Assembly: GCA_949361645.1 (NCBI GenBank)
Contig: OX442431.1
Location: 2,599,122 to 2,663,121 of the forward strand
Direction: 5' to 3'
Source: Spongilla lacustris
Lineage: Eukaryota > Porifera > Demospongiae > Spongillida > Spongillidae
DNA: 64,000 nt
Of the stretch, positions 56,012 to 64,000 are shown piece by piece. The stretch's first letter is position 1, and every line of letters begins with the position of its first letter. The notes under the pieces are model-generated. The model had not been told where the DNA came from and ran no database searches. It saw only the letters and a list, made by a program, of their open reading frames with translations. A program made the translations under genes and the position numbers.

Positions 56012-56380
56012 TCATGTCAGGTTATCTGACCCAATCAGTGATATAGCATACTTGTCCTTAACTACAAACACTTGGCCTAAATCAAAGAGGTGTATCCCAG
56101 GCAGGATGATGATTTGTGTGTTAGACTGCAAATAGTGAGACTCATTTTGTACATATGTTTTCAGTTCATAACATGGATATTTGGGACATGGTGTTGTGGA
56201 AACATTTGGAGTGATGTAGAGAACATGGTTATACTGTGATGTGCCAACACAATGGTGGTTTACCAATAAAAGCAATAGTATCACCTGATAGACTTGATTA
56301 CTGTTTACTGCTTTTAATTGCTGTATATGTTCAATATCTCTGAGCAAACAGCAATAATTAAATAGTTTAAACAAAAGCAT
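56012..56380 (-). pseudogene. Host gene, N-terminal part with signal peptide
   Basis: This minus-strand frame begins at the ATG at 56380. A more likely mature start is the hydrophobic 'VYQVILLLLLVNHHCVGTS', a signal peptide followed by 'HVLYITPNVSTTPCPKYPCYELKTYV'. That opening is typical of the sponge beta-helix family recalled from memory. The frame stops at 56012 (…IGSDNLT then TGA). The expected continuation is visible in other frames: 'SLAEKVHQYGFDHYDEDDN' then 'SSTKIMCTNSSALEF' across 56005-55860. At least two more frame changes therefore separate it from the middle part. Confidence 0.65.
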
Positions 56381-57300
56381 ATTAATAAAATAACAATAAT
56401 AAGTATACTCTCTAAATGGTTGCTCAGGACCAGGCTTTGGGGAGCATGTATTTAGTAGATCTTTTTGTATTCACAGTGTGGCATTTTATAGTTGCTCATG
56501 TTGCTGTAATTTAATTGGATAGCATTGTTCCATTTGAAAAGGAAATCTAGTCAGTTGATATTCCAGTTTCTTACCTAGTGATCCAATTTTCTGTCTCAAT
56601 GAACCACAATAATCAATGGAAGAATTTATTCAAGTTGTGTGTGCCGTATTTTTTTTCTATCACCCAAACCACTATTAATTATTTGTGTTTTCAATTTGCA
56701 AAAGTGGAAAATGAAAACCTACGATTTGAACTGTCGTGAATATACGATTAGCGAAACCAATGTACCGTAAAATCAATTTTACTTCAGCGAGCGTGTTTGC
56801 ATAGAGCGGTATAATACCTCCAATGTAATAAAATTACCGACGCTTAGAAAGCTCAAACATTCACAACATACATGTAGATAACGCTCACTCGTTACCACAC
56901 GCGAACCTTTAAAAATAAAAAATAAAAAAATTTAAATAACATTCTAGTTAAGAAAGATTTGCTAAGAATGAGGCTTATTGAAATGTATCTTTGTAACGAT
57001 TGACGCATGATGTGTTAGTGGTTATGACTACATGTAGAGAAAACAAGTTAGACTTAGAAAACTTAGTACCGAATTTTTTTTTTGGTACTATGACTTTTTG
57101 AGTCAGAATAATCCCCAACAGATTGTATTGGCCATGGAAGCCATAAAGTGTGATCCACCTGCAGTAGCTAGCTATAGATTGTGGCCATTTGTAAACCACT
57201 GCGCTTCAGAGAGTAAACAGGCATACCCACTCCTCCCGAGCGTAAATGAGTGCCCAGACACACCTGTATATGAGTGGCTAGCCCCACCCATCTTTCAGTT
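56381..57300. other. Unassigned sequence upstream of both flanking genes
   Basis: This would hold the minus-strand host-gene promoter and the target region of the retrotransposon. A C-rich run (57317-57353) precedes the (TAA)n tract. No gene or repeat family was recognised. Confidence 0.4.
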
Positions 57301-57353
57301 ATCACTAACATGGCGCCCCGCCCCCCCGCCCCCCCCCCCCCCCCCCCCCCCCC

Positions 57354-57384
<31 letters not shown>
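57354..57384. repeat. (TAA)n at the 5' end of the retrotransposon
   Basis: About ten taa units immediately precede the ORF. Together with the 3' tract at 60691-60728 they bracket the element, indicating insertion into a (TAA)n microsatellite. Confidence 0.92.
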
Positions 57385-57386
<2 letters not shown>

Positions 57387-60300
57387 TGTAATGGCTGAAC
57401 GCGGGAGCAGGTGCAGGAGCAAACGCAAAGTAAACCCCTCCGTCGTGCAACAACAACCGCAACAACAGCATACAACTTCTTACTCCACCGCGGCACTGTC
57501 TGTAAATGTAAGTCACCACGTCTGTCCAATACAAAGCTGTTCCTCTACAGTCAGCTCTAAGGATGCCCTGAAAAAACATCTTCAGAGCCATTTCACACAG
57601 CGAGATCCAGATTTATCTCCGGACCTATTGAAATCAGCCGGTTTTACTCCTTGCTCGGTGTGCTCTCACATTCTGGTCACTATAAAACGTGGACACTGTC
57701 AATCTTGTAAGACTACAGCCGAAAGCAATGAACCAACAGCTGCAAGCAATGACGAGCCATCGCTTGGCAAACCGCAACATTCCATTACCGAAAGCCAGAG
57801 TTTGCTCTCCAAGTCCGACAATATTCTTGTAACTGTACTCAAGGACGCAGTTGATCTTGACCACAGTACCGTTAACGATATTCAAAAACCTACCGCGGTA
57901 TTTCCCAATATTCACGAACCAGCTGCCATAGTCTACCCGTCACTAAAGACCATAGTATGTGAACGTCTACCAACCCTCGTTCATGTGCCAAAAGCGGCCA
58001 GGCGGAGCTGGGCCAATATATTAGCCACTGTCCTTAAGGAAGCCTACCAAAAGAACACCTTGGAAGATTGGACACGCCTTTTTATGTTGGCTAAATGTGT
58101 ATTAAAACCATCCCTAAAAGGTGGTCACAAACACCGAAACAACAATGCTAATAAGATTATTACTGCTTGTAAAAGGTGGGCCGCTGGGGATGTTTTAAGT
58201 CTCTGGAATGAAGCAGTGAGCAGTAAATATTCCCACCACAACTCCAAACAGAAAAAGGCATCCAATGAGTTTTTTCGGGCAAAGCGCCTTGCATCAGAAG
58301 GCCGTTACAGTGATGCCTGTGCTTCTCTTCTATCAGAACCTCTAGCACCGCTAAATGAAGAAACATACCAAAAGCTGCAAATGAAACATCCTCAGGGTCC
58401 CACAATACATCTGCCTCACACCAACACTCCAGATCCTTTGGAAATAAATTCTAAGATTGTGGTTGCACAGCTAAAGCGCTTTCCAAAAGGTTCTGCCCCA
58501 GGTTTATCAGCTCTCAGTGCTCAACACATTCTGGATGCAATACTTCCTGGAGAAATGACTGTTGTTGACCCTCTCACAGAGATCATCAAATCACTAGTAA
58601 GTGGAAAAGTTCTACATGATGTTATGCCATTCATTGCAGGAGCAAATCTGACGGCCTTGATCAAAAAGAACAGTGACATTCGGCCCATAGCTGTTGGAGA
58701 CACATTGAGGCGTCTTGCTGCTAGATGCCTTTGTTCACTCCTTCAAGTGCAAGCAGCTAAGTATTTCCTTCCGACCCAGTTTGGTGTTGCAGTTCCAGGG
58801 GGAGCTGAAGCAATTATACATGGGCTTCGTTTGATTTGGGAGAGCAATGTAGACCAAGATACAGCTCTGTTGAAAGTTGATTTCTCCAATGCTTTCAACT
58901 CTGTTTCTCGCCAACTTTTCTTAGATCAATGTCTCCAGGTTTTTCCAGGCATCTATAGTTGGGTAAAGTGGTGCTATTCTTCTCCATCCCTCCTTCATTA
59001 CAACAATCAGTTCATATCATCCTCTGAAGGAGTTCAACAGGGGGATCCTTTGGGCCCTCTTCTGTTTTGCCTGGTTTTGCATAAGCTTGTAGAAAAGATT
59101 GAGAGCCAAAATAACAACATTCAAGCTAATTGCTGGTATTTTGATGATGGTAGTATCATTGCAAATCCAACAGTTTTGGCTGATATTATCCATTTGATCC
59201 AGTCAGATGGACCTGCCCTTGGTCTGCATATCAATCTGGAAAAGTCTGAGGTAATTTGGCAATCCTCCAATGTAGTATATGACATCTTTCCTCCTCAGCT
59301 TACTAGCCATCATGTAGCAGAATTTGACATTTTGGGTTCACCTATTGGTTCTTCGAAGCATGTTGCTAATTTCTTAGAGGGGAAACTCAAAAAAGTTGCG
59401 CAATTAATGGAGAAATTTGAACAACTGGAGGACCCACAAGTTGCTTATTCCCTTTTAAGATCCTGTGCCTCTTTTGGAAAGTTTTCCTATTACATTAGAA
59501 CTGTCCCTCCTGACATGGTTAAGGATTCCACAATTGTTTTTGATGTGGCAGTACGCTCGTGTTTTGAGAAAATTGTGTCCAGTTCTTTAACTGATGATCA
59601 ATGGAGTCAGTGCACCCTTAATCTCAAATGTGGAGGTCTAGGGCTCCGTAGTGTGAGTATGCATGCTGCTGCTGCATACATAGCATCTGTCACACAAAAT
59701 TGTGAAGCAATTGCCAACTCCGTCTGCAGGTCTGATGTTTATGACAATCACCAACACCTCACCAAGGCCATTGCTACATACAACCAATCAGTGATCCCAA
59801 TCCATTGCATAGCCACTTCTTCTCAATGCATACCATCACAGAAGAAGCTTTCATCTGCTATTGATGACACCGTTTATTTGTCCCTTTGTACTTCTGCCAC
59901 TCTTCCACAAGACAAAGCCAGGCTTACTGCTGTAGCAGCCCCACATGCCTCTGCTTGGTTATCGGTTGTCCCCAACAACAACTTGGGGCTCTATCTCTCT
60001 CCTCATGAGTGGAGAGCTGTGACCAGGTGGTGGATTGGAGCAGATGTAAACGCAGAGGATTCGGAATGCCCTTTTTGTCACCAACATCAAGACAAATCGG
60101 GGCACCATGCCACAGTTTGCAACACGAATGGCGAACGCATCAGTCGACACAACGCTATTCGTGATGTGATATATGGCATGGCATCCCAAGCTGCTCTTTC
60201 TCCTCAGTTAGAAAAGCAGTACATCCTCCCTGGAACTCAAATGAAACCAGCTGACCTTTTTATTCCAACTTGGTCTGCAGGCAAACCTTTAGCCATAGAT

Positions 60301-60690
60301 ATTTCTGTGGTCAGCCCGACACAATCACATCTATTGCTGTACAACCACACACAGACCGAAAAGCTTTGTGCAGCTCACTGGAGGGAGGAGCAGAAGAACA
60401 CAAAATATCTGGAGGCCCTTCACAGTCAGAACATTCTGTTCATACCCATGGCAGTAGAAACATTTGGTGGATGGGGGTTGGAGAGCAGACCAGTTTTTGC
60501 CACTCTTGCGGACAGAATTTCGGGTCGCACTGGCCAGGCAAAATCGTGTGTTATCAATCAGCTGTACCAAAGATTGGCCATCACTTTGCAGAGGCAACAT
60601 GCCTGTGCAATGATTGCCAGGCAGCCATTGTAAATAAGAACTTGAACATGAACTTTTCTTTTTAAAATGTATTACGTATTCTGTATGCTC
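57385..60690 (+). mobile_element. R4/Dong-type non-LTR retrotransposon in (TAA)n
   Basis: One ORF starts six bases after the upstream (TAA)n, and a 57-bp 3' UTR is followed by a second (TAA)n. There is no LTR or poly(A). The single ORF with N-terminal zinc finger, RT and C-terminal restriction-like endonuclease, and the TAA target, fit the R4 clade (Dong is known to insert in TAA repeats). The clade assignment is an inference from layout, not from phylogeny. Confidence 0.75.
57391..60633 (+). CDS. RT/REL-endonuclease protein of the TAA-targeted retrotransposon, 1080 aa
   Basis: The ATG at 57391 is the first after the microsatellite. The frame stays open upstream only because the TAA repeat is read as Asn codons. 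A C2H2 zinc finger (CX4CX12HX3H, 'CPIQSC' to 'HLQSHF', near residues 48-71) is followed by a C4-type cluster ('CSVC', 'CQSC'). The RT has 'LLKVDFSNAFNSVS', 'GVQQGDPLGPLLF' and catalytic YFDD at 583-586, then 'KCGGLGLRS'. The C terminus has a CCHC knuckle ('CPFCHQHQDKSGHHATVC'), 'RHNAIRD' and 'PADLF...LAIDISVVSP', the R-H-N and PD-(D/E) marks of restriction-like endonucleases. The frame is intact, so the element may be active. Two decayed relatives lie at 2766-4673. Confidence 0.92.
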   Translation: MAERGSRCRSKRKVNPSVVQQQPQQQHTTSYSTAALSVNVSHHVCPIQSCSSTVSSKDALKKHLQSHFTQRDPDLSPDLLKSAGFTPCSVCSHILVTIKRGHCQSCKTTAESNEPTAASNDEPSLGKPQHSITESQSLLSKSDNILVTVLKDAVDLDHSTVNDIQKPTAVFPNIHEPAAIVYPSLKTIVCERLPTLVHVPKAARRSWANILATVLKEAYQKNTLEDWTRLFMLAKCVLKPSLKGGHKHRNNNANKIITACKRWAAGDVLSLWNEAVSSKYSHHNSKQKKASNEFFRAKRLASEGRYSDACASLLSEPLAPLNEETYQKLQMKHPQGPTIHLPHTNTPDPLEINSKIVVAQLKRFPKGSAPGLSALSAQHILDAILPGEMTVVDPLTEIIKSLVSGKVLHDVMPFIAGANLTALIKKNSDIRPIAVGDTLRRLAARCLCSLLQVQAAKYFLPTQFGVAVPGGAEAIIHGLRLIWESNVDQDTALLKVDFSNAFNSVSRQLFLDQCLQVFPGIYSWVKWCYSSPSLLHYNNQFISSSEGVQQGDPLGPLLFCLVLHKLVEKIESQNNNIQANCWYFDDGSIIANPTVLADIIHLIQSDGPALGLHINLEKSEVIWQSSNVVYDIFPPQLTSHHVAEFDILGSPIGSSKHVANFLEGKLKKVAQLMEKFEQLEDPQVAYSLLRSCASFGKFSYYIRTVPPDMVKDSTIVFDVAVRSCFEKIVSSSLTDDQWSQCTLNLKCGGLGLRSVSMHAAAAYIASVTQNCEAIANSVCRSDVYDNHQHLTKAIATYNQSVIPIHCIATSSQCIPSQKKLSSAIDDTVYLSLCTSATLPQDKARLTAVAAPHASAWLSVVPNNNLGLYLSPHEWRAVTRWWIGADVNAEDSECPFCHQHQDKSGHHATVCNTNGERISRHNAIRDVIYGMASQAALSPQLEKQYILPGTQMKPADLFIPTWSAGKPLAIDISVVSPTQSHLLLYNHTQTEKLCAAHWREEQKNTKYLEALHSQNILFIPMAVETFGGWGLESRPVFATLADRISGRTGQAKSCVINQLYQRLAITLQRQHACAMIARQPL

Positions 60691-60728
<38 letters not shown>
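60691..60728. repeat. (TAA)n at the 3' end of the retrotransposon
   Basis: About twelve ata/taa units follow the 3' UTR; more degenerate aaataaataaaa and ataataataa occur to 60857. Confidence 0.92.
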
Positions 60729-60732
<4 letters not shown>

Positions 60733-60859
60733 AAATAAAACTCGAGCTCAGGTTAGATTAATATTTTATTGGTGATGTAGGATTTATAGACCTAGATTAT
60801 TTGCCTGCTGATAGATGTAGATATGTAATAAATGAATGGATAATAATAATAAGTAATGC

Positions 60860-62799
<1,940 letters not shown>

Positions 62800-63245
62800 T
62801 CTTATTCACTGGCCGGCCTTTAGTAAAGTGAAGAAGAGTATGCGACAATCATTTTAAAAGTTTGATGGTAGATGCATTTATTCCGTACTTGACTGCACAG
62901 AGATATATATAGAGAGACCTATTTATCTTGTTGCATGCAAGGTATCCCTGAGGGCACTTTCTCTTTCCTTTCAAAACCTGGAAGAGCATTCATTCAGCAA
63001 GTACAGAGCAATATGGCATTTTAGAAAATCTGTTCCCTGGTGACATCACATTAGCTGATCATGGCTTCACAGTGGAAGATGCAGTGGGTTTTTATTGTGC
63101 TCAAGTTGTTGCTCCTGCTATCAGTACAGAAGGTAAAAAAAAATATCAGAAGGCTGGTCAAGGGAAATATATATCACATGCAAGAATTCACGTTGAATTA
63201 ACATGTGATTTCTCTCTTATATACAATTCTGAAGGACATTATGAT
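62800..63245 (+). pseudogene. Relic of a DDE_Tnp_4 (Harbinger-type) transposase
   Basis: Read across two frames, the plus strand gives 'HWPAFSKVKKSMRQSF', a stop, 'KFDGRCIYSVLDCTEIYIERP' (first Asp at 62891) and, after a frame change before 63009, 'QYGILENLFPGDITLADHGF' (second Asp at 63057). Then comes 'GKYISHARIHVE' (Glu at 63195). The LDCTEI, LADxGF and RIHVE blocks and their order are those of DDE_Tnp_4 transposases. An internal TAA, at least one frame change and missing ends show that it is dead. Its terminal repeats were not located. Confidence 0.8.
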
Positions 63246-64000
63246 CACACTTCTAAAAAACAATTGAAATGATATTCATACAATCATACTGATGTGTGAA
63301 TCAGTTGTACCATTTACATGCATACATGCTTGAGTCTTTTTTTTAAGTTGCAGCTGTCAGTCTGGACAATAAGTTTCCATATTTAAATATGCATGCCACA
63401 TGGAATCACTTGATTGGACAGCTAGAATTATTGCAGCCAATCGTACTGAGCTTTGCCAGTCTCCTCTGGCATATTGCAATAGCATCACACTTCAGTTATA
63501 TGTCCCTCCTCTTCTGCGGATGAATTTGTGTTGCTACTTTTTGATTTGAGTGCCATTTCTTGGAAAAATAGGTAAAAGGTTTGTACCTTGTTTTGTGACA
63601 GTGCTTAACCTAAGAGATAGATCAGTTTAAAAAATAAAATAAAATAAGCACTACATTCATGGCAATGCCGCTAGGCCTAGCTAATACGGCATCTTTGGGT
63701 GGCTGGCTTTGCTAGATCAAGGCATATGTTTAGCTGTTTGATTTGCAGCAGCTTTATGTCACTTACATGTACGTAGCCCGCTGAAAAGTACGTCCGGCCG
63801 AACTTCTGCACTTTCAAATAGGCTTTCAACTCCTCTTTTTTGTAAGAACTTGGAGCATGAACCAAACAAATGCACATGTAGAAAAAAAATCTACTGAAGT
63901 GCTAGACACGTTTCTGGATCCTGGCATCAATCGGAGCATGTTGCGGATCGCTCGACAAACTCAACAGGTCAAGTTTCTTATTGCTCTGATGCAGCGCTGC
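63246..64000. other. Unassigned sequence to window end
   Basis: No gene or repeat recognised. Sequence to about 63500 may still be part of the decayed Harbinger-type element. Confidence 0.35.

Noticed and set aside
57274..57390. Extended N terminus of the TAA-targeted retrotransposon (Pro run and Asn run)
   Set aside because: It is the C-run and (TAA)n target sequence read in frame; the ATG at 57391 is the natural start.

Overview
This is eukaryotic, probably metazoan, intergenic or pericentromere-like DNA dominated by repeats. A demosponge is my best guess. The only convincing host gene (minus strand, about 50.8-56.4 kb) belongs to a secreted or membrane family (signal peptide, repeated 'NSTGYGLLGINVLG' type motifs, 'LCGQCKVGLSMMLGSSGCGKCSNYYLLLL' type Cys/TM block) that I know mainly from sponge genomes. 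It also has a 67-bp intron of the size usual there. No prokaryotic features, rRNA or tRNA were recognised.

Layout. 1-2765: 3' half of a decayed Ty3/gypsy element with its 3' LTR. 2766-4690: two decayed minus-strand pieces of a (TAA)n-associated non-LTR retrotransposon. 4692-7097, 13079-13980, 25640-33456, 37820-41342 and 44603-49880: about 50 diverged copies of one 385-430-bp satellite monomer (roughly 20 kb in all). Insertions split this array. 7118-7371: fold-back element. 7950-9700: diverged tandem gene fragments of unknown function. 9960-13066: short inverted-repeat elements. 14028-23595: a large element with 'cacagcaaaaaaa' termini and AATCA/TGATT-rich subterminal zones. It carries a nearly intact, young Ty3/gypsy element (15026-20115; two differences between its 125-bp LTRs) and a G-rich MITE. 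23767-24583: an 817-bp near-palindrome in a TA tract.

33457-37819: an apparently recent Penelope-like element (PLE) with 799-bp direct pLTRs. It has an endonuclease-less RT ORF of 1093 aa and three hammerhead-ribozyme-like motifs. The PLE lies between two identical copies of a 504-508-bp piece of satellite. 41343-44602: a chimeric retroelement fragment. It has LTR, primer-binding site and truncated gag, but ends in about 100-bp inverted repeats and a 5-bp target duplication. 50828-56380: the host gene, broken by frameshifts and by a piggyBac-like transposon (51963-54432) placed exactly at a 3' splice site. 57354-60728: an intact-looking R4/Dong-type retrotransposon bounded on both sides by (TAA)n. 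62800-63245: relic of a DDE_Tnp_4 (Harbinger-type) transposase.

The genes do not form a pathway. They are mostly independent selfish elements nested in one another. The parts most worth checking are the PLE/ribozyme/satellite locus, the gypsy -1 frameshift signal, the piggyBac end that can act as a splice acceptor, and the inverted-end LTR chimera. All calls come from reading the sequence and from memory of families; no searches were run.
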